This document shows, piece by piece, positions 10,010-20,370 of a stretch of 64,000 bases of DNA. Made by a program: the position numbers and the translations under genes. Below the pieces are notes generated by a model. The model was not told the origin of the DNA. It did not search any database and was given only the letters and a program-made list of their open reading frames with translations. Positions within the stretch are counted from its first letter, which is position 1. Every line of letters begins with the position of its first letter. The DNA is from an uncultured Selenomonadales bacterium (lineage in GTDB: Bacteria; Bacillota; Negativicutes; Selenomonadales; Selenomonadaceae): positions 1 to 64,000 of the forward strand of contig CAMJMR010000009.1 in the NCBI GenBank assembly GCA_946407095.1, in the 5' to 3' direction.

Positions 10010-10729
10010 TCAATTCCTTATCGCCTTCACGAAGGTTTCGCCGTCGCGCATTTCCACGGCTCTGAACTGCATGCCGAACGGCATTTTGACGTTCTCGGTC
10101 AAGTTGAAGTCGTGAAGGAACTTATCCAGGTTGACGCGGCGCAGAATGGCATTTTCGACGTTGATGTGATTCATTTGGAAGTAAAGGTCGCCGTCTCGCG
10201 CAACGATTTGCCCGCCGATTTCAACGTCGGCGTCGCGCCCGAAAATTTTAACTTTGCTCGATGCCTTAATGTCGTCGGCCGTCATAGTGACGTTCAGATT
10301 TTGCAAGCCCTTGCCGTCGACTTTCTGCACCAAAAAGCTCCGCAAGCTGTCTTCGGTTATGACGCCGCTCAATTCCAGACTGCCCGCCGATTTCAAGCAG
10401 CGGTTGGTATGTTCTTCGCGGCTGATGCCCTCGGTCGGCAAAAGCAGTTCCTTAATGTCAATGTGAATCGCAGAGCCGTCAAGTTCCGCCTGCTTCAGGT
10501 TGAGTTCGCCGATATTGGCGTCGGCGGCAGTGCAGTGGATTTTGTCGACGTAACCCAAGGCGATTTTGGCGGCGGGCAGGGCATCCAGCGTCAAGGTGAC
10601 TTCCTGCGCGTGAGTTGCCTCGGTGACTTTGCCTTTGAGATAGTTCGTCAAAGCTTTGGGCACGGCGAATTGAACGAAGGCAACCGCCGCTATCAGCAGG
10701 ACGACTACCACGGCTAAAATTTTTTTCAT
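10010..10729 (-). CDS. DUF2993 family (LmeA-like) protein
   Basis: N-terminal signal anchor; family assignment from overall pattern. Confidence 0.5.
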   Translation of the reverse strand: MKKILAVVVVLLIAAVAFVQFAVPKALTNYLKGKVTEATHAQEVTLTLDALPAAKIALGYVDKIHCTAADANIGELNLKQAELDGSAIHIDIKELLLPTEGISREEHTNRCLKSAGSLELSGVITEDSLRSFLVQKVDGKGLQNLNVTMTADDIKASSKVKIFGRDADVEIGGQIVARDGDLYFQMNHINVENAILRRVNLDKFLHDFNLTENVKMPFGMQFRAVEMRDGETFVKAIRN

Positions 10730-10741
10730 ACTCGATACCTC

Positions 10742-11849
10742 TTAAATCTTGACGTTCGCCTTGGCGGCAAGGTAGGCGCGAATGAACGGGTCGATGTCGC
10801 CGTCCATAACCGCCTGAACGTTGCCGGTCTCTTCGCCCGTGCGCAAGTCCTTAACCAGCTTGTAGGGTTGGAAGACGTAAGAGCGAATTTGACTGCCCCA
10901 TTCGATTTTTTTCAAGTCGCCTTCAAGCCCGGCGATTTCGGCTTCCTTTTTCTCAAGTTCAAGCTCGAAAAGTTTGGCGCGGAGCATTTTAAGGCAACGC
11001 TCGCGGTTTTGGATTTGCGAACGCTCATTCTGACATTGAACGACGATGCCCGTCGGGATATGCGTCATGCGGACGGCGGAGGACGTTTTGTTGATGTGCT
11101 GACCGCCCGCGCCGCTCGCTCGGTAGGTGTCGACGCGCACGTCCGCCATGTTTATATCGACTTCAACGGCGTCGTCGATTTCGGGCATGATGTCGCACGC
11201 GCTGAACGACGTATGACGCCGCGCATTTGAATCGAACGGCGAAATTCTCACCAGCCGATGAATGCCCTTTTCGGACTTCAGGTAGCCGTAAGCGTTGTGC
11301 CCCTTGATGAACAATGACGCCGACTTGACGCCCGCCTCGTCGCCGGGGAGGAGGTCGACGGTTTCAATCTCGAAGCCGTGACGTTCAGCCCAACGCGTGT
11401 ACATGCGCAACAGCATTTGCGTCCAATCTTGCGCCTCGGTGCCGCCCGCGCCCGCGTGCAATGTCAAAATCGCGTTGTTGGCGTCGTAGGGCTCGCTTAG
11501 CATTATTTCAAGCCGCAAATTTTCCAAGCCGCTTTCAATCGCCGCTATCTCCGCCGAAATTTCCGCCTCTTGCGAAAGGTCGTCTTCTTCCAGCGCAAGT
11601 TCAAGCAGAATCTGCGCGTCGTCGAATTTCGCCGTCAAGCCCTTGTAGGTTTCGATGCCCGATTTGAGCCCGTTGAGTTCCTGGGTTATCTTCTGCGCGG
11701 CGTCGGGGTCGTCCCAAAAGTTGGGGGCGCCCATTTTGTATTCAAGCTCGGCGATTTTTTCTTCTTTGCGCGCGATGTCAAAGTGAATTCCCCATTTCGT
11801 TCAGCTTGTCGCGCAGAGCAACCAGCTCCGCCTTTCTGTCTTCCAGCAT
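10742..11849 (-). CDS. prfB: Peptide chain release factor 2, with programmed +1 frameshift
   Basis: GGQHINKTSSAVRMTHIPTGIVV RF motif; upstream MLEDRKAELVALRDKLNEMGNSL-TGA, with CTTTGAC at 11777-11783 joining to DIARKEEKIAELEYKMGAPNFW. Confidence 0.93.
11777..11783 (-). promoter_or_regulatory. prfB +1 recoding site (CTT TGA C)
   Basis: ATGGGGAATTCA CTT TGA CATCGC on the minus strand. Confidence 0.9.
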
Positions 11850-11863
11850 TGAATCACATCCTT

Positions 11864-13460
11864 TTAAGTTTTGTTTTCCAGCTTTATTTGAATGGCGTTG
11901 AGCTTGACGCCGTAAGAATAAAGAGCCTCGCCGTTTTTCGCCCAAGGCGTCCACGTGTCGTCGAATTTGTGCAGGCGGTAGAGAATGTCGAATTCTTTAG
12001 AGCCCGCCTCGTCGAAACGAATTCTCAAGCCGAAAATCGATTTGCGCTTACCGACAGTGCCCGCCGTTTCAGGAGCCAAGACTTCCTCCGACCAGCCCTC
12101 CGCGTCGTTGAAATACACCGAGTAATAAACCTTTTGATTCGGGAAATTTATTTTTATCGCCTGAATGTCAAATTTTTGTTCAAGCGGGTTGCTGATTTGC
12201 TCTTCGCTTTTCCAGTCACTGTCCCAACCGTGTTTGTCGACATGCGTTTGATAAGTGAGCAACGGCCGCAGTTTTTCCCAATGAGGCGGCATGTCGCAAG
12301 CCGTTATCAAGTCTTCACGCTGTTTCAGCCGTTCCATAAAATCTTGAAGGACTGCGCCGTAACCCGTTACTTCGTTGGGATTAACTGAACGACCTTTTTT
12401 TATCATGGCAAATTTAGCATAATCGAGAAATGTTTTGAAGTCGTTTTCGTCATAGCCGTCGAATTTGTCGCCGAAAAATTCCCGCATTTGCTTGCTGATT
12501 ATGAAACAGAATGAGTCGTGGCGTACATTGTACACCGACAACGAAGAATCTATATAGTTCACATTCAGCGGATTAACTTGATTGATTACCAGCTGATAAG
12601 GATTTGCAAAATTGGTAGAGCGGGGGATGATAATGACTTCGGTACTGTCGCGCAGAAAAAGGGAATTATGTGCGCAAGATCCCAACGTCGACGCGAAACT
12701 GTCCGCGTTTATCAACAGATTGAGCTGTTCGTCGAGCGTCAATTTTTCGGGCGAAACAATATCGTAACCCTTGGACTTGAAATATTCCGCAAGCCGTTCT
12801 TCGCCGAATTGGTTCCTCCCATAGAGATAGTAAACTTTATTGCTTGAAGTCGGCGTACGATTTTTTTTCGCAAAGTCTCTTAAGCGGTCGATCGTCTCGC
12901 GATATTCTTGCGTAAAACCGCCGCCATAGGAACTATCGGGCAAAATAATTTTGTCAAACTGTGTCGGTTGAGTTATTGGTTGAAGTCTGTCAACGTCAAT
13001 ATCCAATATCTCAAGCAGACGCACAAAACTCCGATATTCTTTGAGTGATTTTCCAGGCCAAGGAATGTAGACGAGCGGATAATCTTTGAAATTAAATTTA
13101 AACACTTCGCTATTTAAAAACCACGCTCTTTGAATATCGTCAGTAATGCAGTGCCCCCATACAGGATAAAGATATCCAAAATAAACGACAGTTTCTGAAC
13201 GGCGTTGAATTGATTCTGCTGGGGGGGGGGTAACCTCTGTCGCTTCTAAAAAGGCCTACAAAACTTCTCCTAATGTACTTGCCGCTGCTATCAACGATCC
13301 CGCCAAGAGCTCCGATTAAACCTCCAAGCGGTGTCCTTTTGTACGGGAGAATTGTGCCATTTTCGATGACGCTGAAGCCCAATTTCTTGTCGACGAAAAA
13401 ATTTTTGCCGAAAACATGCTTCGCGGCGTCGGGGTTATAGAGATAATCAAGATTTACCAT
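11864..13460 (-). pseudogene. GT61 (DUF563-like) glycosyltransferase, frameshifted at a C10 tract (possibly phase-variable)
   Basis: N-terminal ORF 13140-13460 and C-terminal ORF 11864-13105 together align to the intact 533-aa neighbour; STLGSCAHNSLFLRDSTEVIIIPR motif. Confidence 0.82.
13221..13230. repeat. Homopolymer G10 (C10 on the coding strand)
   Basis: tctgct-GGGGGGGGGG-taacc; 9 or 12 nt would restore the frame (RGYPPPAESIQRRSETVVYFGYLYPVWGH). Confidence 0.95.
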
Positions 13461-13481
13461 CTGTAAATCGCCTCCTTAAAT

Positions 13482-15083
13482 TTAAACAGTTGCCGTATTC
13501 GTTTTGTTTTCCAGCTTTATTTGAATGGCGTTGAGCTTGACGCCGTAAGAATAAAGAGCCTCGCCGTTTTTAGCCCAGGGAGTCCACTCGCCGTCAAAAG
13601 TATGCACGCGATAAAGAATGTCGAATTCTTTTGCGCTCTCGTCATCAAATCGAATTTTTATGCCCGTGATTGATTTGTTTTTGCCGACAGTGCCCGCCGT
13701 GGTAGGCGATTCGACTTCTTCAGACCAACTTTCTTCGTCTTCGAAGCACACCGAGTAGTAAATCTTGTGATTGGGAAAATTTATTTTTATCGCTTGAATG
13801 TCGCGCTTTGAGTCGAGAGGGTTGCTGATTTTATTTTCGTTTTGCCACAAGCCCCAGCCTTTTTCGTGAACGTTTGTGCGATATTTCAGCGACGGTTGAA
13901 AGTTATTCCAAACTTGAGGAATGTCATAAGCTTTGATTAAAGCCGCGTGTTTCTTCAGCTGTTTGATGAAGTCTTGAAAAGCCGCGCCGTAACTTTTTAC
14001 TTGCGCGGAATTAATCGCCACGCCTTTTCCGCTGACAAACTTGACATATTCCAAAAACGTTTTGAAATCTTCTTCCTCGTAGCCGTTAAATTTATCGCCG
14101 AAAAAACGTTTCAGCTGCTCGCTGATTATAAAACACAGCAAGCCGTGACGTACACTGAAAACCGAAAAAGTAGAATCTATGTAGTTCGGGCTGAGAAAAT
14201 TAACTTGGTCAAGTATCTGCTGATAAAAAGTAAATGTGTTGGCAGTGCGCGGAATGAAAATTGTTTCTGTACCGTCGCGCAGGAAAATGGAATTGTGCGC
14301 GCATGAGCCCAATGTCGAGGCAAAGCTTTCGCAATTTATTAAGAGGTTGAATTGCTCTTCGAGAGTCAACTTTTCGGGCGAAATAATCTCGTAGCCCTTT
14401 GAGCGAAAATATTCCGCAAGCCGTTCCTCACCAATTTGGTGCCTGCCGTAAAAGTAGTAGACCTTTTTGATTGAAGTGGGCGTGCGATTTTTCAGTGCAA
14501 AGTTTCTAAATCGGTCAATCATCTCGCGGTATTCTTTGGTAAAGCCGCCTCCAAAGGAACCGTCAGGCAAAATAATTTTGTCAAACTGCGTCGGTTGAGT
14601 TATGGGCTGAAATCGGTCAAAATCAATTCCCAAAATCTCCAGCAAACGCTTGAAATTTTTATCGGTTCCTTCACGACGTTGAAACCAAGGAATGTAAACA
14701 ATCGGACAGTTTTTGAATTCTTTTTTAAAGGCTGCGCTTTCCAAAAACCAAATACGGCGGAGATTATCCGTGAGTACATGTCCCCAGACCGGATAATAGA
14801 ATCCAAAATAAATGACTGTTTTATCAGAGCGTTTAATCGGTTCGTGGGGCAAATAACTTCTGTCCGTTTTGGAAAATTTTACGAAACTGTTGTTAACGTA
14901 GTCGCCGTTGCCATCTACAATGCCGCCCAAAGCTCCTATTAAACCTCTGGGCGAAGTATCTCTATGCGGAAGAATCACGCCGTTTTCGATAACGCTGAAG
15001 CTCAATTCTTTATCGATGAAAAAATTTCTGCTAAAAGCATTCTTCGCGGCGTTCGGGTTATAGAGATAATCGAGATTGACCAT
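13482..15083 (-). CDS. GT61 (DUF563-like) glycosyltransferase, intact paralog
   Basis: 533 aa; FGFYYPVWGHVLTDNLRRIWFLE and STLGSCAHNSIFLRDGTETIFIPR. Confidence 0.78.
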   Translation of the reverse strand: MVNLDYLYNPNAAKNAFSRNFFIDKELSFSVIENGVILPHRDTSPRGLIGALGGIVDGNGDYVNNSFVKFSKTDRSYLPHEPIKRSDKTVIYFGFYYPVWGHVLTDNLRRIWFLESAAFKKEFKNCPIVYIPWFQRREGTDKNFKRLLEILGIDFDRFQPITQPTQFDKIILPDGSFGGGFTKEYREMIDRFRNFALKNRTPTSIKKVYYFYGRHQIGEERLAEYFRSKGYEIISPEKLTLEEQFNLLINCESFASTLGSCAHNSIFLRDGTETIFIPRTANTFTFYQQILDQVNFLSPNYIDSTFSVFSVRHGLLCFIISEQLKRFFGDKFNGYEEEDFKTFLEYVKFVSGKGVAINSAQVKSYGAAFQDFIKQLKKHAALIKAYDIPQVWNNFQPSLKYRTNVHEKGWGLWQNENKISNPLDSKRDIQAIKINFPNHKIYYSVCFEDEESWSEEVESPTTAGTVGKNKSITGIKIRFDDESAKEFDILYRVHTFDGEWTPWAKNGEALYSYGVKLNAIQIKLENKTNTATV

Positions 15084-15143
15084 TCATTAATCTCCTCCTC
15101 AAACTTGCATCTACGCTGAAAATTTTCAAACACTCGCCGCGAA

Positions 15144-16382
15144 TTAAAATTGAGCCATGATTTTCGCATTCTCGGCGGCAGAAAGACTCGGTGAAAACTT
15201 TTTAAGCGCAGTTATCGTCTTGTCGAAGGTGTCAGCCAAAACCAACTCGACGCGCCCGCCCAACAATCGCTTCGCCTGCTTGAATACCAATCGATAATCG
15301 GGACTCGACGCGACAAGTACATAGCTCGACGCCAAATCCGAATGCGCCGCGCCGATTATTTCTGCCAATGACGGCGACGACTCTTCGCTGCCCGAAACCA
15401 ATATCGATGCGCCCGCGTCTTGAAGTTTTTGCGCCTCGGTCGAATCCTTGGCAACCGCCAAAGCCGCCACTTTCATTAGCGCCTCGTTGACGGGCAAGGC
15501 GTGCGCCTCGCTCATGTTGGTTATCTTGACTTCCGACAGCGGACCCCAGCCTATTGCCTGTTCCAAAGTCGTGCCGACGTGATCTGTGTGCAAGTGAATG
15601 TCCAAGCCGCCGCGTGCCCGCTCCACTATCGAAAAGCTGCTGAAGTCTCGCATTTGCCGTTCCAATTCGGGCAGATTGGCCTTTGAGTTCTTCACGCGCA
15701 GGCGTATGCAATACGGGCGTACCAAATCGTTGCGCGGGTCGGGCATGTTCTTGTGCGTGCCAAGTCCAAGCGATAAGCTCACGGCAGGCGATACGAAATT
15801 CCCGTCCAAGCCCTTCAAGCAGCCGCGCAGGAAACTAAGCATGATGTTCGCGCCCGCCTCCGTCAAGCCCGCTTGCTTGACCGACGCCTCGCCCGAATGA
15901 ATCGCCTCTTGCAAAATTTCTACAATCGGTCTGCCGTCTCGCACCGCGCGATACGCTCCCTTAGCTACGGCCTTCGCCACAGTGATGAAAGGTCGTTCGG
16001 GCTCTTCGGGGATGACTCGTTGCGCGTAAAGAATGCCGTACTGAAATGCCTTGCCGAATTCGGAACCCGTCGCGTCGTATTTGCCCGCCAAGCCCGCGCT
16101 TATTCCGCGAAACATCTGCGCCAAGACGACACCCGCATTGCCGCGCGCGCCGAAGACTGCCGCCGTAGCCACACGCCGACTAAGCCCGCCGATTGAATCG
16201 TCTTTCGCGTCGGCAAGGGGCATGACCGCCGCGCCCATCGTCCTCAAGATGTGCGTGCCCGGCAAAGTTCCTGCGCCGCCCAGCCCGTTTATCGTCTCGT
16301 ACTCCAAGAGAAATTCGCTGTAGGCGCCTGCAACCATGCGCTTGAAGTCGCCGCCCGTTATAACTTCTCTGCTGCCCGTCAT
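15144..16382 (-). CDS. DAK2 domain-containing protein (FakA-like family)
   Basis: GTLPGTHILRTMGAAVMPLAD...ATAAVFGARGNAGVVLAQMFRG. Confidence 0.6.
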   Translation of the reverse strand: MTGSREVITGGDFKRMVAGAYSEFLLEYETINGLGGAGTLPGTHILRTMGAAVMPLADAKDDSIGGLSRRVATAAVFGARGNAGVVLAQMFRGISAGLAGKYDATGSEFGKAFQYGILYAQRVIPEEPERPFITVAKAVAKGAYRAVRDGRPIVEILQEAIHSGEASVKQAGLTEAGANIMLSFLRGCLKGLDGNFVSPAVSLSLGLGTHKNMPDPRNDLVRPYCIRLRVKNSKANLPELERQMRDFSSFSIVERARGGLDIHLHTDHVGTTLEQAIGWGPLSEVKITNMSEAHALPVNEALMKVAALAVAKDSTEAQKLQDAGASILVSGSEESSPSLAEIIGAAHSDLASSYVLVASSPDYRLVFKQAKRLLGGRVELVLADTFDKTITALKKFSPSLSAAENAKIMAQF

Positions 16383-16394
16383 AGGATTACCTCC

Positions 16395-16620
16395 TTAGGG
16401 TTTGTTGGCAAGTTGTCGGCTTCGATTCGATTAATCATAACTTTTGTGATTAGGATCTACTTTCTTTCAGCGAAGAAAGAAAGTAGCAAAGAAATTCGCC
16501 TCGCAGGGGCGTTAAGTTGTCGTCGCCGCAATGCCCGCGTCCCAGTCAGCCACTTGTGCCGGCAAAAAAACTTCCATGTTTTTGTTGCCGGCGGCCGTCA
16601 TCCATGACGGCCTCAAGATT
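16395..16620 (+). repeat. Composite intergenic repeat, family A
   Basis: GTTGGCAAGTTGTCGGCTTCGATTCG...GGATCTACTTTCTTTC...GAAAGAAAGTAGCAAAGAAA...CGCAGGGGCG...GCGTCCCAGTCAGCC...; reverse-orientation counterpart at 49905-50150. Confidence 0.8.
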
Positions 16621-16635
16621 CGCGCCGTGACGTTT

Positions 16636-16663
16636 CTCATTCCTCATTCCAAATTCCTAATTG
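16636..16663. repeat. Heptamer tandem array (STRR-like)
   Basis: CTCATTC CTCATTC CAAATTC CTAATTG. Confidence 0.6.
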
Positions 16664-16733
16664 CTTTTGAAAGGATTATCCCCTTGATTCGCGAAATAAG
16701 CGCAATAACCTTTAAAGTCAAGGAGAAAATTCA

Positions 16734-19112
16734 ATGGACGATAAAAAAGTTGGCGCGGACTCGAAACCCGCCGAAAAAATTCCTCGACACGAACGAACGA
16801 AAAAGCTTGACACGACCGACAAGCCCAAGCGCGCTCGCAAGAAAATTTCCTACAAGGACGACGCTCGCGAAAAAATTTTTGCTCTCGACATAGGGACGCG
16901 TTCGGTTATCGGGATTGTCGCGGTGCAGGACGACGACGGCAGCTTGAAGGTAATCGCCACGCACAGGCTGGAACATACCAGCCGCGCCATGCTCGACGGA
17001 CAAATTCACGACGTGCCGCAAGTCGCCGAAGTCATCATACGCGTGAAAAATTTTTTGGCAGATAAAGTCGGCGAACTCAAAAGCGCGGCGATAGCGGCGG
17101 CAGGTCGTGCGCTCTACACCATGACGGCCGAAGCCTCCGTCGAAGTCAACGGCGTCATTACAGACGAAGTTCAAAGCTCGCTGAATTTCGCCGCCGTTCA
17201 GCTCGCGCAAGCCCAACTCACCAGCGAAAAGAAAATCGACGCCCGAATCTATTACTGCGTCGGCTTCAGCATAATCAGCTACGAACTCGACGGCATCAGG
17301 CTCAAAAGTTTGGTCGGGCAGCGCGGCAAGTTCGCCAAGACAAAAGTTATCGCGACCTTCTTGCCTCGTCAAGTTGTCGACTCAATGCAGACCGCTTTGA
17401 CTTACGCCGGCCTGGAAGTGCGCGCGCTGACCCTTGAGCCTATCGCCGCCATTAACGTCCTTGTCCCGCCGAGTATGCGCCATTTGAATATCGTCCTGGT
17501 TGACATAGGCGCGGGCACGTCCGACGTTGCCATAACCAAAAACGGCTCCGTCATTGCCTACGGAATGGTTCCGCTTGCGGGCGACGAAGTCACCGAGGCC
17601 ATTTCGCAACGCTTCCTGCTTGACTTCAATGTTGCCGAGGAAATTAAGCGCAAGGCTACCAACGGCGAAGGCGCGACCTTCAGCGACATTTTGGGGCGCA
17701 ACTACGACTTGACGGCCGAAGAAATTCTCATGCCCATTAACGAACACGTCGGCATGATTGCAAACGCCATTGCCAAGACGATTTTTGAACTCAACGGCAA
17801 CGAGCCGCCGCAAGCCTTGCTTTTGGTCGGAGGAGGCGCGTTGAGCCCGAACTTGAACAAATTGGTTGCCGAGGCCTTGAACATGCCGCTTGACCGCGTT
17901 GCCGTCCGCAAGCCCGAAAACGTCGAAGGCATCAAGAACATTCCCGCCGCTCTGCAATCGCCCGACGCCGCCACACCGCTTGGCATACTCAAGGTTGCGT
18001 CGACGGACACTTTCCATTTCTTCAACGTCACGATTAACGACCAAGAGGTAAACCTGTTCCACTTCCGCGAACTCACCGTCAGCGACGCCGTTTTGAGCGC
18101 GGGCATTGACTACAAAAAATTCAACGGCAAGCCCGGCTTGGGCGTCATGATTACGTTGAACGGCGAAAAAAAATCTTTCCCCGGCACGATGGGCACCTTC
18201 GCGAAAATTTTCGTCAACGACAAGCCCGCGACGCTCGACACGCCGCTTGAGGACAATTGCCGAATCGTGATTGAGCCGGGCGAAGACGGCATAAGCGCGC
18301 TGGTTAAAATCGACGACGTCATTGCGATTGAGCCGACTTTCACCGTGACGGTCAACGGCAAAGATTTTTCCGTCAAGCCAAAAATTTTGGTCAACGACGA
18401 AGTCAGCTTGCCGACGCGCATCTTGCAGGACGGCGATGTTGTCGACACCAAGACGCGGCGCACTGTCGGCGAACTGTTGAGGCTTGCGAACTTCCCGCCC
18501 GCCGGCAAGAAGATTCACTACACGCTCAACGGCAACAGGAGCCATTACGTCTGCAAGCCCGATATTTTCCTGAACGGCGACCGCGCAGATGTTTCGGACG
18601 TGCCGCAGGCGGGCGACGCCATTGAATACGTTGCCAACGACGCGATTAAAGTTGGCGAGATTGTCAAGGACGAAAACCGCACCGCCGCCATTAAAATTTT
18701 CTACAACGGCAAGGAATATCAAATCCCGACGGCGACGACCGTTTTGTTGAGCGTCAACGGGCGCGTGTCGAACGAAAACACGATTATCGAGGACGGCGCG
18801 GACATCCTTTACGAGCGCGAGGAAAAAAATTCCGTCATGATAAGCGACGCGCTCCTTGCCGTGAACTTCAAGCCGCCGCCCGCCTCCAGCCGCATGAGTT
18901 TCGAGATAAAAGTCAACGGCGTGCCCGTCGACTTCGCTGACCCCGTAAAGAGCGGCGACCACTTGGAAGTTACCTTGAAGACGCCCGACGGCCTGGAATT
19001 CAAACCGCTTGACGATTTGGAAACGCCCATACGCAAAGACGCGCCCGCCACGCCCGCGCAGCTTGAGCCCAACAAAAAATTTTCGTTAAGCGATTTTATA
19101 CGCACGGATTAG
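16734..19112 (+). CDS. FtsA-like cell-division domain ATPase with long C-terminal extension
   Basis: IFALDIGTRSVIGIV..., IVLVDIGAGTSDVAITKNGSVIAYG, LLLVGGGALSPNL; 792 aa with repeated NGK/VNG beta-type segments in the C-terminal half. Confidence 0.8.
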   Translation: MDDKKVGADSKPAEKIPRHERTKKLDTTDKPKRARKKISYKDDAREKIFALDIGTRSVIGIVAVQDDDGSLKVIATHRLEHTSRAMLDGQIHDVPQVAEVIIRVKNFLADKVGELKSAAIAAAGRALYTMTAEASVEVNGVITDEVQSSLNFAAVQLAQAQLTSEKKIDARIYYCVGFSIISYELDGIRLKSLVGQRGKFAKTKVIATFLPRQVVDSMQTALTYAGLEVRALTLEPIAAINVLVPPSMRHLNIVLVDIGAGTSDVAITKNGSVIAYGMVPLAGDEVTEAISQRFLLDFNVAEEIKRKATNGEGATFSDILGRNYDLTAEEILMPINEHVGMIANAIAKTIFELNGNEPPQALLLVGGGALSPNLNKLVAEALNMPLDRVAVRKPENVEGIKNIPAALQSPDAATPLGILKVASTDTFHFFNVTINDQEVNLFHFRELTVSDAVLSAGIDYKKFNGKPGLGVMITLNGEKKSFPGTMGTFAKIFVNDKPATLDTPLEDNCRIVIEPGEDGISALVKIDDVIAIEPTFTVTVNGKDFSVKPKILVNDEVSLPTRILQDGDVVDTKTRRTVGELLRLANFPPAGKKIHYTLNGNRSHYVCKPDIFLNGDRADVSDVPQAGDAIEYVANDAIKVGEIVKDENRTAAIKIFYNGKEYQIPTATTVLLSVNGRVSNENTIIEDGADILYEREEKNSVMISDALLAVNFKPPPASSRMSFEIKVNGVPVDFADPVKSGDHLEVTLKTPDGLEFKPLDDLETPIRKDAPATPAQLEPNKKFSLSDFIRTD

Positions 19113-19123
19113 GGGGTGATGCC

Positions 19124-20359
19124 ATGATTCACGTTTGCTTCAGCCTTCACGACAAAACGGGACGCTATTCAAAATTCACGGGCACGGCCATGCTTTCAAT
19201 GTTTGAAAACACCTCCTCGGAAGTGACGGCGCACATCCTGCACGACAAAACTTTGACGCCGAACAATCGCGACAAGTTCATTTACCTTGCGGGACGCCAC
19301 AATCAGCACGTCGAATTTCATAACGTTGAGCAATTCTACACGAAGGAATTGGCGGAGGCCTTGTCGGAAAATTTTCAAGCTCTGTACAGTTCGGCGGCAA
19401 TGTATCGCTTCCTTATCCCGAAATTTTTCCCTGCGTCGGTCGACAAAGTCATTTACCTTGATTCGGATGTTATCGTCAACACGGACATTGAGGAACTGTG
19501 GCGCACGCGGCTTGTCAGCGAGCCCGTTGCGGCAGTGCCCGCCTCCCTGCAGAATACCGACTTGCAAGACGGAATTAAGCGCGTCAGGCGAATGTTCCGC
19601 ATGTGCGAAGACGGCGGCGTTAAGCCCGAAGATTATTTCAATTCGGGCGTCCTGCTGATGAATTTGCGCGCCTTCCGCGACGAGGAAAAAAATTTGATGA
19701 ACGCGATTAAATCAATCGCCGCCTACCCCGAATACAAATTCCTTGACCAAGACGTTTTGAATTACTGCTTTGCCGCGCGAGCCCTGCGCTTGCCCGTCAA
19801 GTTCAATCGAGCCGTGCGATATGAGCGGCTGGAAGGCAATGCCGAGCCCGTGAAGAAAATTTATCACTACGTCGGGCAAAATTATCTTTGGAGCGTCAAT
19901 CTGGACATGAGCGACCCGCTTAACCGCCTGTGGATGGATTATTTCATGAAGACGCCCTGGTTCGGCTTGGAGAGTATCGGGCGGCTTTACGAAAGCATAA
20001 AACGCCTTCACATTCAGCTTAAGCAGGCGATGATAACCACGTCGACGATAATGAGCGGCAAGACGCGCGTGTTCTTCTCAATGCCGGAAAATTTGGAGGC
20101 GACGAAGGAAGTTTTTGAAGTCAAGGACGACGAAGAGATAATTCTTGCCGAGTCGGCGGATTCGCTGCGGGTTTTGCTTTACGAGATGAAAATTTCTCAA
20201 GGCAAAAAAATTTTCTTCATAATGGTGACGGATTTCCCGTTCGACGTGTTGACGGAGGCGGGCTTCGTCCGCAGTCAAGATTTCGTCAACGGCTTCGAGT
20301 TCTTGTCGGAGGCGCAGGGCGCGCCGCTTGACACCTACCGACTAATCAAGGCAATGTAG
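19124..20359 (+). CDS. Glycosyltransferase family 8 protein
   Basis: RFLIPKFFPASVDKVIYLDSDVIVNTDIEELW...FNSGVLLMNL; GT8 DxD. Confidence 0.88.
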   Translation: MIHVCFSLHDKTGRYSKFTGTAMLSMFENTSSEVTAHILHDKTLTPNNRDKFIYLAGRHNQHVEFHNVEQFYTKELAEALSENFQALYSSAAMYRFLIPKFFPASVDKVIYLDSDVIVNTDIEELWRTRLVSEPVAAVPASLQNTDLQDGIKRVRRMFRMCEDGGVKPEDYFNSGVLLMNLRAFRDEEKNLMNAIKSIAAYPEYKFLDQDVLNYCFAARALRLPVKFNRAVRYERLEGNAEPVKKIYHYVGQNYLWSVNLDMSDPLNRLWMDYFMKTPWFGLESIGRLYESIKRLHIQLKQAMITTSTIMSGKTRVFFSMPENLEATKEVFEVKDDEEIILAESADSLRVLLYEMKISQGKKIFFIMVTDFPFDVLTEAGFVRSQDFVNGFEFLSEAQGAPLDTYRLIKAM

Positions 20360-20370
20360 GAGGCGATTGG

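Noticed and set aside
17382-18962. 526-aa antisense ORF opposite the FtsA-like gene
   Set aside because: Low-complexity Val/Arg/Asp/Gly-rich translation caused by codon bias of the sense gene; no RBS or family motif
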